Of a stretch of DNA of 64,000 nt, positions 1 through 10,000 are shown one piece after another. Each line of letters opens with the position of its first letter. Position 1 is the first letter of the stretch. The DNA is from Ichthyosporea sp. XGB-2017a (Eukaryota > Opisthokonta > Ichthyosporea). The stretch covers positions 36,295-100,294 of the forward strand of contig PDIM01010373.1 in assembly GCA_002811675.1 (NCBI GenBank), given 5' to 3'. A program made the position numbers and the translations under genes. The notes below the pieces were generated by a model. It was given only the letters and a program-made list of their open reading frames with translations. It was not told where the DNA came from and did not search any database.

Positions 1-306
1 CAAGAAGAACATGGGGTGACAACAGTGTTTGTCGAACTTGGTAATACAAAACTGGAGCTTCTGCATCCTTTGGGAGATAAATCCCCCATTGCCGGATTTC
101 TGGAAAAGAACAAGAGTGGAGGGATGCATCACATCTGCTTAGAGGTGGACGATATTCACGCTGCGATGGATCATGTGCGGGCGCAAGGAGTGAGGACTTT
201 AGGAGACAAGCCAAAGATTGGCGCCCATGGGTTGCCTGTGATATTTCTCCACCCAAAGGACTGTGGGGGTGTTCTTACCGAATTGGAGGAGGTTGGGAAA
301 AAGTAA
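1..306 (+). CDS. MCEE: Methylmalonyl-CoA epimerase, 3' part (5' end outside window)
   Basis: The reading frame is open from base 1 to the TAA at 304-306, so only the C-terminal 101 residues are visible; the true start lies upstream. The enzyme interconverts (R)- and (S)-methylmalonyl-CoA, in mitochondria in most eukaryotes, and links propionyl-CoA breakdown to methylmalonyl-CoA mutase. What shows it: the vicinal-oxygen-chelate (glyoxalase) fold segments EHGV, LGNTKLELLHPLG, SPIAGFLEKN, GGMHHICLEVDDI, KIGAHG and VIFLHPKDCGGVLTELE match the animal enzyme almost residue for residue. The His of the GGMHH motif and the Glu of LTELE are the family's metal and catalytic positions. It converges on the downstream N-acetyltransferase gene across 177 bp. 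No intron is seen in this part. Confidence 0.95.
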   Translation, partial: QEEHGVTTVFVELGNTKLELLHPLGDKSPIAGFLEKNKSGGMHHICLEVDDIHAAMDHVRAQGVRTLGDKPKIGAHGLPVIFLHPKDCGGVLTELEEVGKK

Positions 307-483
307 AGCCCATCAAGCCCCCCCTTCTATCCGGATGCTTTTATCCGCACTGAATATACCTCCGAGATTATCTAGAAATTGTGGAGAAAAGGGAAATATA
401 GTACATAATAAATCAAGATAGTTACATATAAAAAAAAAAGGGGGAGGGAAGGGGGGGGGTTGATTCAGGCGTTAAGATCCCCT

Positions 484-984
484 TTATTTGTCATATCGTT
501 GATACATGAAGCATTTATCATCATGGATGTAACCGCACTTCTGATAGAAAGGCACATTCTTTGAATCACAATCAAGACTAATCTTATAGCAGCCACACTT
601 CTTACCCACATGCGTCAATACTTCGATAATCAACTTTCCCAGTTTCATTCCGCGGTAGTTTTCGTCCACCACAATGTCCTCGATATGCCCTCGAGCCGCC
701 ATTCGATGAATGTACTTCTTTTCAATGAAGATTGTCCCACAACACACAAGCTTCTTTGTATTCAGATCTTCCACTACAGTGATCCGATAAGTATTCTCAC
801 ACGAGACCATTTCATCAAATCTCTTTTCGAACTCTCCCTTTGTTATGTCGCCGACCGTAGTTAGTTGAGTGAGCATATCTAAATACCCCTTCTCGTAGTC
901 CTCCTTTGCCAAAGGTCGAATGAGAAGATTGGTAGGCACGTCGATATCTGTGCAAAAGCCAGCTAAAATACTTGGGTCATACAT
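484..984 (-). CDS. GNA1: Glucosamine-6-phosphate N-acetyltransferase
   Basis: A 166-residue single-exon GNAT-family protein of the usual length for GNA1/GNPNAT1. It acetylates glucosamine-6-phosphate with acetyl-CoA to give GlcNAc-6-phosphate, a cytosolic step towards UDP-GlcNAc (glycoproteins, GPI anchors, chitin). Seen in the sequence: an N-terminal LIRPLAKEDYEKGYLDML segment typical of the family; the acetyl-CoA pyrophosphate-binding loop ENYRGMKLGKLI after the HIEDIVVD strand; and a C-terminal YKISLDCDSKNVPFYQKCGY block with the NVPFYQKCGY signature shared by yeast and animal GNA1. The ATG at 982-984 opens the frame with MYDPSILA. It diverges from the histidinol-phosphate aminotransferase gene across an A-rich spacer of about 550 bp. 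Confidence 0.95.
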   Translation of the reverse strand: MYDPSILAGFCTDIDVPTNLLIRPLAKEDYEKGYLDMLTQLTTVGDITKGEFEKRFDEMVSCENTYRITVVEDLNTKKLVCCGTIFIEKKYIHRMAARGHIEDIVVDENYRGMKLGKLIIEVLTHVGKKCGCYKISLDCDSKNVPFYQKCGYIHDDKCFMYQRYDK

Positions 985-1169
985 GATTTGATTCCCGTTC
1001 TCTCTCTCCTCTGCCTTTCTTTTGTGTGTGTGTTTGTGTGTGTGTTTTGCTCCTTTTGTTCCCTTCTTCGTTTATGAAAAACTGAAAATACAGATTTCGA
1101 AAATCAAAAGAAAAATAAAAAATAAAAATACAAAAGAAAATTCATTCAAAATTCAAAAAAAAAAAAAAA

Positions 1170-1212
<43 letters not shown>

Positions 1213-1533
1213 AAAATTAAAAAAAAAAAAAAAACCAAAAAAAGAAAAAAAAAAATCCCTTGAAAAAAATTCAAATCGGTGGGCGGTGGGGCCTCCGCGA
1301 AAATAAAAGTCAAAAAAAAATCAACAAAAGTTCAAAAATATCAAAAAAAAAATTATGTCATAAATTTTCATTGTTTTATTTCTTTTCTTTTTTTTTGTTT
1401 CTCTATTTTGCTCAAATCTTTTCGTTTGTTTTGTTTCATCGTTCAAATATTACCAAACTGTTTTAAAGCATAGTAGTAATAACAACAACAGTAAAAAACT
1501 TGAATAGATTTTGGGGGAAAAAAGAAATTAAAA
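985..1533. other. A-rich divergent intergenic region between GNA1 and HisC
   Basis: 549 bp shared upstream region of two divergent genes. It holds a TG-repeat stretch (about 1024-1045), then a long A-dominated tract (about 1080-1350) with near-pure poly(A) at 1157-1250. Open frames here are lysine or isoleucine runs produced by the homopolymers and are not credible genes. No other feature is seen. Confidence 0.7.
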
Positions 1534-2836
1534 ATGACTGTGAATCCGGAAGACCTAGTACGAGAGAATATCAAATCCCTGTTACCGTACAGATGCGCAA
1601 GGGATGATTACAGTGAAGGAATTCTCTTAGACGCCAACGAGAATGACTATGGTCCTTGCTTAGGAAGTGAAAGCAATAATAGCAGTACTAATAGCGGACC
1701 AGATGGCCCTTCTGTATATGTAGATGAGCTTAATCGCTATCCTGATCCGTACCAGAAGAATCTCAAAGATTTGATCTGTAACTACCGAAAGAACCAGATG
1801 GAATCAGAAAACATATTTCTAGGGGTGGGTAGTGACGAGGCTATTGATTTGATTATGCGCATATTTTGTGTCCCAGGAAAAGACGCAATTGTGATTAGTA
1901 CCCCAACGTATGGAATGTATAAAGTAAGTGCCGCTATTAATGATATCAAAGTGGTTGATACCCCTTTGAATGTGGATTTTCAACTATGCCCAAAGGACAT
2001 TGTCAACGCTGCCACCAATTTCAACAGTAACAGTGACTGTGGAGGACAGGCAAAGCTGCTCTTCATATGTTCACCGAACAATCCAACAGGGAATTGTCTT
2101 CGCCGCGAAGATATTGTCTACCTGATTGAGCACTTTCCTGGCATCGTGATCGTGGATGAAGCATATGTTGATTTTGCCACCGAAAGTAAAGATGGTGGCT
2201 CTTTTTGTGGAATGGTGAGGAATTATCGCAATCTTATGGTTCTCCAGACATTCTCAAAGTCTTTTGGTCTGGCTGGGTTGAGGTAAGGAACTTTTTGTGT
2301 GACTTTGTTAGATTTTTGCGTTTTGACTTTCTTACCCATTCTGTTATATTTTTTATACCCTGACTTTGAAACTTGCATTGTGCTCTTTCTCTTTTTTGTG
2401 TAGGCTTGGGGTAGCCTTTGGATACAGCTACGTAATAGATATGCTCAATCGTGCCAAAGCCCCATACAATATTAGCGACATCACAAGCCAAATCGGAGTT
2501 AAAGCAATGAAAAACGTTCACATTATGGAAGAGCGTGTTACTCAAACGAAGCGAGAGCTAGCCCGTGTCTCTAAGATCCTCGCTGAGTCTCCGCACGTCG
2601 AGCGAGTCTACCCATCCCACTCCAACTTCCTCTTAGTCAAGATAAAAAGTCCAAGCGGCTCTGTGGCCGAGAAAATCTACCGCACTATGGCAAACGAGGG
2701 TGTGGTGATTCGATTCCGCGGTAACGAACGCCATTGCAAGGAGTGTCTTCGCATCACAGTAGGGACTCCCGAACACAATGACCAGATGGTCTCCTTACTA
2801 AACTCTACGGCATTCATGCTTATATGTGATCAATAA
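1534..2836 (+). CDS. HIS5/hisC: Histidinol-phosphate aminotransferase (2 exons)
   Basis: PLP-dependent fold-type I aminotransferase of histidine biosynthesis; it converts imidazole-acetol phosphate and glutamate to histidinol phosphate. Exons 1534-2282 and 2404-2836; the 121-bp intron (GTAAGG...TGTAG, phase 2) splits an Arg codon in the conserved AGLRLG motif, and splicing restores FGLAGLRLGVAFGY. Total 393 residues, normal for the family. Visible motifs: LDANENDYGP near the N-terminus, RYPDPY, the GVGSDEAIDL cofactor-binding turn, SPNNPTGN, the VDEAYVDF aspartate region and the Schiff-base lysine in TFSKSFGLAG (about Lys242). The C-terminus runs past the usual GTPE.ND helix into a short tail of about ten residues, close to a foreign sequence join (see the relic at 2861). 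Histidine synthesis argues for a non-animal host. Confidence 0.95.
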
Positions 2837-2860
2837 AAGGGGCAAATAAAGTAGCAAGTA

Positions 2861-3106
2861 GACCAAATCAATGACCGGGCAGTTATGGTCAGCCAGTTGT
2901 TACCAGCGCAAGTGCAGGCGGATGTGCAGGCGCAGATGCAGAAAGGGATGGTGATGAAGGACCCTGTGCACAACTATGATGTAAGCCCGACTGTTGGGGA
3001 GTGGCTGGGTCTCATGAAGAAAGAGAAAGGAAAAGGAGACGGCCCAGAGTGTAAACGAGACGGGATCGTGCAAGGCATCTCTTATTCTTTCCGTCTCGGA
3101 AAATAA
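2861..3106 (+). pseudogene. Truncated relic: C-terminal end of a phosphodiesterase paralogue
   Basis: Directly after the HisC stop the + strand encodes about 80 residues, with no upstream coding part (in-frame TAG at 2852-2854). They align with the last third of the intact phosphodiesterase gene 0.5 kb downstream: INDRAV, then Q-LP, then NYDVSPTVGEWLG against HFDVHPTVMAWLG, then RDGIVQGIS against RDGKVQGIS, ending in the same place. The metal-ligand histidine position is kept (HNYD). The nucleophile and the other metal sites are missing, so no active enzyme can be made. An AATAAA-like motif follows at about 3126. I infer a tandem duplicate whose 5' two thirds were deleted, fusing its tail to the HisC 3' end. 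A short translated peptide starting at the ATG at 2885 cannot be excluded. Confidence 0.75.
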
Positions 3107-3537
3107 TATTCTTGAGCCATGCAAACAATAAAACCCAATTTCAACACGTAGTTTGTGAAGCAAAAGCGAGCAGTAACCATGTGTGTCAATTAATGCACCA
3201 AAGAACACTAAGTCCCTTGATAATAACAATGCACGAGTAAAATTAGCTTTGCTTCACTAAAAGCACCGTCTTCCTCTCAAGCATTATTGCATTCCAAAGA
3301 AGTGTGCCTATTATTATTTTCTTGTTGCTGTGCACTGGCTGGCCCAGCTGTGCATGTGTTGCTGCTGCGAGGAGAAAAGAATTTATTTTTGTTTTTGTTT
3401 TGTTTTTTTTTGTTTTGTGGTTGGGTTTTCGTTTTTTTGATTTTTGATTTTGCTTTGTTTTGGAAAATCTCGTTAATTGCAAAGTCGAAACTGGAAATTG
3501 AAAAGAGAACACACAAAAAAAAAAAAAAAAAAAAAAA

Positions 3538-3580
<43 letters not shown>

Positions 3581-3584
3581 GAAA
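3107..3584. other. Intergenic T-tract then A-tract upstream of the phosphodiesterase gene
   Basis: 478 bp. The 3' part is strongly biased: T-rich at about 3385-3465 (runs of T broken by G), then almost pure A at 3515-3576, ending 9 bp before the ATG. No gene is seen; frames through the A-tract give only poly-lysine. This looks like a promoter and 5' leader. Confidence 0.6.
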
Positions 3585-4838
3585 ATGGCTCTGGTATTGA
3601 GTGGGTGGAGTAGTCCTACGATGTTTTCCCTTTTACTGGTGAGTCTGCTTGTTATTACTGTGACTGCCCGCGGCACTAATTCAGATCGGCTCGAAATGGC
3701 ACAGGTAGGGACAGGTGCATTCACAGATGCAGAACTGAAGCCCAAGGTGTTGATCATAGGCATAGACGGATGTCGGGCTGACGTATTTGATAAGTATCGC
3801 CAGTCCTCAGATTCGCTGGGTCTGTTCAATACCCTCATGGGAGAAAAAGAAACCGTCAGTAAGGATGAGGAGCAAGATGACCAGGAAGAAGATGGAATTT
3901 CCATCGAAGGAAGAGGCACAGTTTGTGTTCAAAACAAGGATGCCTCATGCGCCCACGCTCAAGACGGCCCCACTAGTCACACGTACGCGAGTCATTGGTG
4001 TACGGCCATTGGATGGGGATCCGTCGTTACTGGCTTGCAGAACTACCACCACCACGTCATGGGGAATGAAGACGTGCAGCAATTTCCATTTGTTGAAACA
4101 ACAAAGAAATTTCCTTCCATGTTTGTTCTTGCTAAAAGGCATAGTTTCACCACGGGTGCATGTGGCGCGTGTAATTTCCTTTCTTATAAGGAGAGTGGGG
4201 ATATGGGTGTGGTGGATTACGAGTGTGGAGCTGATCCAAAGACATTTTTGCCGTACACGCGATACAAGGACGCCTCCTCGTGTAATCTGGACCGGCGACA
4301 GGCGCAGGATGGCCACGATGAAGAAAGGGACAACAAATCTACGGAGTTTACACTGAAAAACATCAGAGACGGAATCGATGTTAATTTCGAGCATTTTGAT
4401 TTGGTTGATCATAATGGGCACAGACACGGCTTCAGCTATAATGAACATTATGTGGGGCAACTCAAAAAAACAGAGGAAAATGTCCAGCGACTAATCCAGG
4501 GCGTTCGAGACAGCATCAAGGCGAGCGGAGGAACTGAGCGATGGCTGGTAATGGTCACTAGTGATCATGGGGGTCACCAGTTCTCCCATGATAAGGATGT
4601 CATTAATGACCGAGCTGTACCTTTCACTGTTGCTCAAATTCTGCCCAAAAAAGTGGCCAGGGAAGTTATGGCGATGAACAAGATGATGGATGGGAATGCA
4701 ATGGAAGAGTTAAGCTACCCAGTATATCATTTTGATGTCCACCCAACCGTGATGGCCTGGCTGGGAATTGAAGATCCCGCCAAAAGGGATGGTAAGGTCC
4801 AAGGCATCTCCTCACGTTTCAGAAACACCCGCTCTTAA
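3585..4838 (+). CDS. Secreted alkaline-phosphatase-superfamily phosphodiesterase
   Basis: 417 residues from the ATG at 3585; the frame continues upstream only through a poly-lysine A-tract, so this ATG is chosen. Residues 13-28 form a hydrophobic signal peptide ending TVTA. It resembles type I phosphodiesterase/nucleotide pyrophosphatase (NPP/ENPP-like) enzymes, which hydrolyse phosphodiester or pyrophosphate bonds with two metal ions. Seen in order: VLIIGIDGCRAD (first metal Asp, near residue 61), CTAIGWGSVVTG (the Thr spaced as the NPP nucleophile, about 140), DLVDHNGHRHG (Asp/His metal site, about 272-280), VTSDHGGH (Asp-His pair, about 325) and YHFDVHPT (last metal His, about 382). All expected ligands are present, so the enzyme should be active; the substrate cannot be read. 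A truncated paralogue lies just upstream. Confidence 0.85.
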   Translation: MALVLSGWSSPTMFSLLLVSLLVITVTARGTNSDRLEMAQVGTGAFTDAELKPKVLIIGIDGCRADVFDKYRQSSDSLGLFNTLMGEKETVSKDEEQDDQEEDGISIEGRGTVCVQNKDASCAHAQDGPTSHTYASHWCTAIGWGSVVTGLQNYHHHVMGNEDVQQFPFVETTKKFPSMFVLAKRHSFTTGACGACNFLSYKESGDMGVVDYECGADPKTFLPYTRYKDASSCNLDRRQAQDGHDEERDNKSTEFTLKNIRDGIDVNFEHFDLVDHNGHRHGFSYNEHYVGQLKKTEENVQRLIQGVRDSIKASGGTERWLVMVTSDHGGHQFSHDKDVINDRAVPFTVAQILPKKVAREVMAMNKMMDGNAMEELSYPVYHFDVHPTVMAWLGIEDPAKRDGKVQGISSRFRNTRS

Positions 4839-5366
4839 TTGGAATGCCCCCAGTACTGTATCACATAATTGCTGACGAAATTGGACAGGCTAGCAACTTG
4901 CAACTGCCAAATAGCCCCCAGGCCAAGCCCAGGCCCGCTTTTCCTTTCCGTTTATGTTTTTCTACCTGAACCAATGTTTATGTATTATATATATTCCCCA
5001 TCGTTTCCAACTCATCCTTTCCTTGTACTTAGTTGCTTACCTCCTTTGTTGTTAAAAACTGTTCAACTAATTGACAAAAGAAGGCAGGGATGTTTGAATT
5101 TAAAAGGTGGGGACCGAGGGAAATAATAAACTAAAAACTCCTCGAAAAACTCTTCACAAGTACGGGGGATCATCGGAGAATTAAGGGGTTTTACCGGTTT
5201 ATAAGTTGTAACGGGGTGTTTCTTTTTCATTTGTTTGTGATTTTGTTTACATTTCCTCGGTTTACCTTGGGTTGATTTATTTATTATACTGGACCCCTTG
5301 TTATTTTTATTTTTTGTTTGTTTGTGCATGTGTTGTAGATCTTTTTCACATCAAGAGAGTGGGGAT
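4839..5366. other. Intergenic region between phosphodiesterase and SIL1 genes
   Basis: 528 bp of AT-rich sequence. Near the end (about 5300-5338) a T-rich stretch finishes in TGTTGTAG, a good intron acceptor, so a 5'-UTR intron of the SIL1 gene is plausible. No coding gene is supported. Confidence 0.5.
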
Positions 5367-7016
5367 ATGTCTTCGTTTGGGAGATTTCTTAATTCCATTG
5401 GTGGGGGTGGGGGCCCTGCAAGTACATTGGTACGACGTGTGGCGAGACTTGCCATCCTTTGTGTGGTTTGTTTTGTTCTTCTTGCCTTTCTGCGGGCCCG
5501 ATTTGTCCCCACGACGGAAAGGGGGGATGAGCAGAGATCTTATGTACTCAAGCCTGAGGAAAATATTCAGACCAAGCCAAAAGTGACCAAACAGGGGAAG
5601 GAGACTTTACAGGGCTTTAAGGACAGATCTTTGGGTGAGAGTATCGTTGTGACGGATTCAAATATGATTCATATGGAGGCTGATGAAAGCGTGAAAGAGA
5701 TGCGAGTTTTTAAACCTACGAAAGAGTGGGCCGTTATCCCCGATGGTTATGCTATTCCAAAAGGGATCCATGTGAAGATGAATTTAGAGACCGGGATGAA
5801 AGAGGGAAAGCTTTTGGATGATGAAACTGAAAAGGGGGAACAGTCGCTGCAGGCAGTACCCGTGAAAAAAACTGGAACAGTTGGGGAAACAGGTTCTGAA
5901 GAAGTGGTAGAAATGAGCGAGGAAAAGAAAAAACGACTTGAGGACATTAAAAAGAGATTTGAGCAATATAAATCTGAAAGGGTAACGATTACGGATGTGG
6001 AAAGTATGAGCACTATAATCAAAGAGCTTATATTGCTTCATGAAAAGGAGGGTGATCAGGAAAAGCGAAAACAGTCGCTTCTAAAAATTTTTACAATTCT
6101 GGAGGAGTTGATTCATCAGTCTGATAATGCTGTAGATTTTACGAAAATGGGTGGGTTGCAAATTCTATCTGAAAGTCTCTTAGATCCTGATGATGTAATT
6201 AGTGCCCATGCGGCATTGGTAGTAGGATCTGCTATTCAGAGCAATTTACCTGTAAAGAAGGCATTCATGCAACTTGATGGTCTTACTGTCCTTTTGTCAG
6301 AACTTGCGAAAGGCAACAACAGTCAGAAAAAAACCAAAATGTTTTTGTTTGCTGTATCCTGTCTCATCCGTAATGTCCCTGAATTTCAAGAGCAGTTTAT
6401 TGTAAAGGGGGGGTTGGATATACTGAGAAGGATGGTGACCTCGACCGTTAGAGAAAGTGGCGTGACGATTAATCGAGCTAAGCTTGCGGCGAAAGCCTTA
6501 ACCTTGATATCGGACATGCTAGAGGAGCAGATTGGCGAGGCTTCGTATGTGCTTTTAGAAAATACGTCTTACGGCTGCCCTTCGGATTTTCCTGATTGTA
6601 ATCAAGTTACAGGCTCTGCTAAATTGTCCAAATTTGCGGGAAATATTGTTTTGAGTAATATGGTTCTGGAAGGGTGGTGCGATGTGATTGACTGGGGAAG
6701 AGATTTGTCTACCATCAAAAATGATAGATTTCCTATTCTTGGGTTTGCTGACCACCACTTTGGGATAATGGAGACTATGATAGAGTTTATTGAATTAACC
6801 ACGACTGGTTGTGGAAAGTACTACAATGAGAATGGAATAATGGACGGTCTCAAGCGTTTGGAAGAGTTTCTAGATAAAGAATTCAAAAACCCGTCCTCAG
6901 AATTAGATAGTGAGTTAGTGGGTGGCTTAATAGGGAAGGTCAAAAGCATTACTGCAGCCTTGACTAAGTGTGGAACGGGGATGGATTGCGTTCTTCCTGT
7001 GCCCATTCAAACGTGA
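5367..7016 (+). CDS. SIL1: SIL1-type nucleotide exchange factor for ER Hsp70 (BiP)
   Basis: 549 residues from ATG 5367; an in-frame non-ATG extension upstream overlaps a likely UTR intron acceptor and is not used. SIL1 binds the BiP ATPase domain and releases ADP in the endoplasmic reticulum. The diagnostic block is present at about residues 114-150: VFKPTKEW, then GYAIPKGIHVKMNLETG and KEGKL, near-identical in pattern to the animal SIL1 VF.PT.EW...PKG.HVRLNLETG signature. Armadillo-like helices follow (about 195-400: FTKMGGLQILSESLLDPD, AALVVGSAIQSN, KMFLFAVSCLIRN), as in the Fes1/HspBP1/SIL1 fold. Odd points: the N-terminus is a basic-flanked hydrophobic segment at 27-43 with no evident cleavage site, suggesting a signal anchor. 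The C-terminus (PVPIQT) carries no KDEL-like signal. It converges on the next gene with 73 bp between stop codons. Confidence 0.9.
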   Translation: MSSFGRFLNSIGGGGGPASTLVRRVARLAILCVVCFVLLAFLRARFVPTTERGDEQRSYVLKPEENIQTKPKVTKQGKETLQGFKDRSLGESIVVTDSNMIHMEADESVKEMRVFKPTKEWAVIPDGYAIPKGIHVKMNLETGMKEGKLLDDETEKGEQSLQAVPVKKTGTVGETGSEEVVEMSEEKKKRLEDIKKRFEQYKSERVTITDVESMSTIIKELILLHEKEGDQEKRKQSLLKIFTILEELIHQSDNAVDFTKMGGLQILSESLLDPDDVISAHAALVVGSAIQSNLPVKKAFMQLDGLTVLLSELAKGNNSQKKTKMFLFAVSCLIRNVPEFQEQFIVKGGLDILRRMVTSTVRESGVTINRAKLAAKALTLISDMLEEQIGEASYVLLENTSYGCPSDFPDCNQVTGSAKLSKFAGNIVLSNMVLEGWCDVIDWGRDLSTIKNDRFPILGFADHHFGIMETMIEFIELTTTGCGKYYNENGIMDGLKRLEEFLDKEFKNPSSELDSELVGGLIGKVKSITAALTKCGTGMDCVLPVPIQT

Positions 7017-7089
7017 AAGTTATGACTAAGAATAAAAGAATCCACCCAGCTCCCTCACTTTCCGGATAAGTGCCTGTATTTCATTGCTT

Positions 7090-10000
7090 CTATTGAACAG
7101 ACGTGATCCTCATTATGGTACCTCTTGCTTTAGACGATTGCCACCAGGCAAGTAGTATTTCTTTTGGAATGATAAAGAGTAGCATTTTGCTGTATTTTGC
7201 TGTGATTGTTAATTTTTTTATCGTCGGCAAATATAGCTTGCTATAATACACCAAACTACCAATAACAAATATGACAAAAACTATTGTCTGGTAAATGATA
7301 GAGTTCTGTATTTGCCTCTGAAATTCATCGTGATAATATTGATTTGATTTCTCAATCCCAGGCTGTAAGTATTCGGATTCAAATGTCTCGAGATCAGTCC
7401 AGACCGCATCATTTAACACCGCTTTTCTGTAGGTTTCGTTGGTTGCTGGATCTCTTAAAAAAGCAAAGCTCTGAACTTGCGATATATATGTTTGAAAAGA
7501 CGGGTACAAGCCTTGATTAACAACACCTCCATAAAGTTGCCCGCAAGTTGCGGAGTTGCCGCTTAGGCAAGCTGTTCCTGTCATTAAGTTGGTTTGATCT
7601 TGGTTAAAAAGAAGCTCCTTAGGAAGTGACATTGAATTATTACCTTGAGCAATGGCTTCTAAAATTATGCCTAGGTCTTTTGTTTCGTCAATGCATAGCT
7701 CACGGGGTGTTTGAGTGAGAAAGTTGCCATTTAGATTAATAAAATACTCCCGGGCCAGGTAAAGCGATAATCTGGTTCGGTAAGACCTTGAACTCGCAAG
7801 CGCAAAAAGAGTAGGGGCGTCGTTCACTTCATTTGCTACCACAATGTAACTGAGAATGTAAAGCAATACAAGATATATCACAACCACTCCAATAAAGAGA
7901 ACAAACGTGGCCATTACAGCGTTTCTCATAACATTTTTAGACTTAATTGCCTTCCCCTGAGATACTCTCACTCCCTTTGTAGCAATGGTTCTTTTACTGT
8001 CCGCTTCAAAAGATTTCCACAAGATACTAACTTTGGCCCGCAATACAGAGTGTTTCAGACTCTTTGCAGTCTCGGTTGGAATGTCTATTATTAGGTCAAA
8101 AATTCTCTGGTTTGTCTTTTCGACTTCAAGAATGGCTGGAAGAATACTGAATATTAAAATCATTAAACCCACAATACACGCAACTGTCATGTATATAGAA
8201 TTTGACTTTTGTGTGTCCAGTTGACTATCTATTTCATCTTGAACGTAGACATTGGACAATTGAAGTTTTTCTAAAATAATTGAAGGACAATTTTGATATA
8301 TAAAGTATGCTGATGGTGTATCGCTACTGAATGACGATAAGGTGGTTACTTCATCTGCATTTACTTTCGTTAGTAACAAGCTGTCTTTAAGGTTTTCTAT
8401 ACTGGTTACGACATTTTGATGAACGATCTGATCGACATTGAACGAAGGGGTGTTCATTAAGCCTATCTGAGGTTTAACAAGCTCACTATTTTCAACGTCA
8501 TCTTGCAATGCTCCAACTAATCTTGCTGCTTCATCCGCATTCTGAATGAGCTGTGCTGATGAAGGTGTTGCTTTGGTTCCCCTGTAGTTTAGTTCAAGAC
8601 CCCGTGTGTAATAGGCGAGACTAATATCCCTATAATCACGATCCGCGGCAATATTTAAGGTGTCAATATAGCCCAAATAATTACTAAATTTGATTACATT
8701 GTAAAGATAGATCGCAAAACAAAACGCCATGGCAAAACCCCATCCTATTGAAAATATCCAATGAAGCTTCTTTATAGAAGAGCGATAGGAACCTACGGCC
8801 GAAGCCTTCCTGTGGTTGCTAACCTTTTCCAGCTCCCTTTCAATCGTCTTGTCCCCTTTGCTTGCTAGCTTCGAGGTTTTTTTGTCTTCTAATGTCGAAA
8901 GAACTGAATTTCCTACCCCCAATGACATCCACGTTGCATGAAGAGTGGTGCTACCTCCACCAAGGTTACCCTTAGTTACATCACGTCTAATCTCAACGTG
9001 CACTAAGACTAAGTTTTCCGTAAACTCTTTCAAATGTTCACCAAAGTATTCAATTTCGCATCCGTCATCACTGCCCCCAGAGCGAAATGATTCTGTTAGA
9101 TAATCAGACTCTAAACGACTACTGAGAATACCTGTGATACAATTCGTTCGGTCGAAATCTCTAATAAAACTGTTAATATTGAATGACCCGCTATTGATAG
9201 AATCCGGTGAGCATTGAATAATTTGGTACATAGAACTAGTGGCTCCTAACACCATATTGTCCTTATTTATGAGGAAAGTATTCGTCTTCCGTGCTGATTC
9301 TTGAATGGACAAGAAGCATTGGGGGGTCAGGTGGCTTTGCTCGAGCAAAATACAACATTTGTAGTTTGGAATAATCATATGTCCATTAGCACTGCGACAG
9401 AGTAGCGTCATCTCATTCATTGGGGCATGATTATTGCCCTCGCCGTTAAGTGCATCTTCCACGGTTTTTAAAAAGTCTCTGTATATTGCTTGAAGAATAA
9501 AAGTGTCCAATTTCACGCCTATAAAATTTAAAGTCCTTGCATCTGCTTTTTTTGATCCTATGGCTGAATCCATACTGGAATTAGTTGAAATGCTAAACAC
9601 TGGAGGAATAGAAACTGATTGACTACAAATTACGCCAAAATTCTCTTCATCATCAACACGAAATCCAAAGGTAAGTGACTGTTCACTTAAAAAGAATGAG
9701 GATATTTTTTCGTGACTTTTTGAGCCGGTCTGCTGAACATTTCTACTTAACATATCCTTTGCCTCTTCTAGTGCTTCACTAGCCCCGTGCTCATCGTGAA
9801 GAATCACAAACAAATAGAAACTATATATAGCACGCAAATACTGAGACGAAAAGTTTTCAATAAATGCCCATTTGAAAAGGGCTTCAACTTCGCCAATTAA
9901 ACAATTGTAATTCGCAGCCAAATTGTAGAGTTTTTTAAAGTCGATTGTTGTATCTAAACAAACATCCCAAAAACTTGCCTCCGTATCTGTTATATTTAAC

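Noticed and set aside
1080-1213. Lysine-rich open frame in the A-tract
   Set aside because: It is translation of near-pure poly(A) with no conserved pattern or own start context.
3477-3584. Poly-lysine N-terminal extension of the phosphodiesterase
   Set aside because: It comes from the A-tract leader; the ATG at 3585 directly precedes a good signal peptide.
3473-3919. Minus-strand frame opposite the phosphodiesterase gene
   Set aside because: A shadow of the real gene with a poly-Phe end from the A-tract; no domain pattern.
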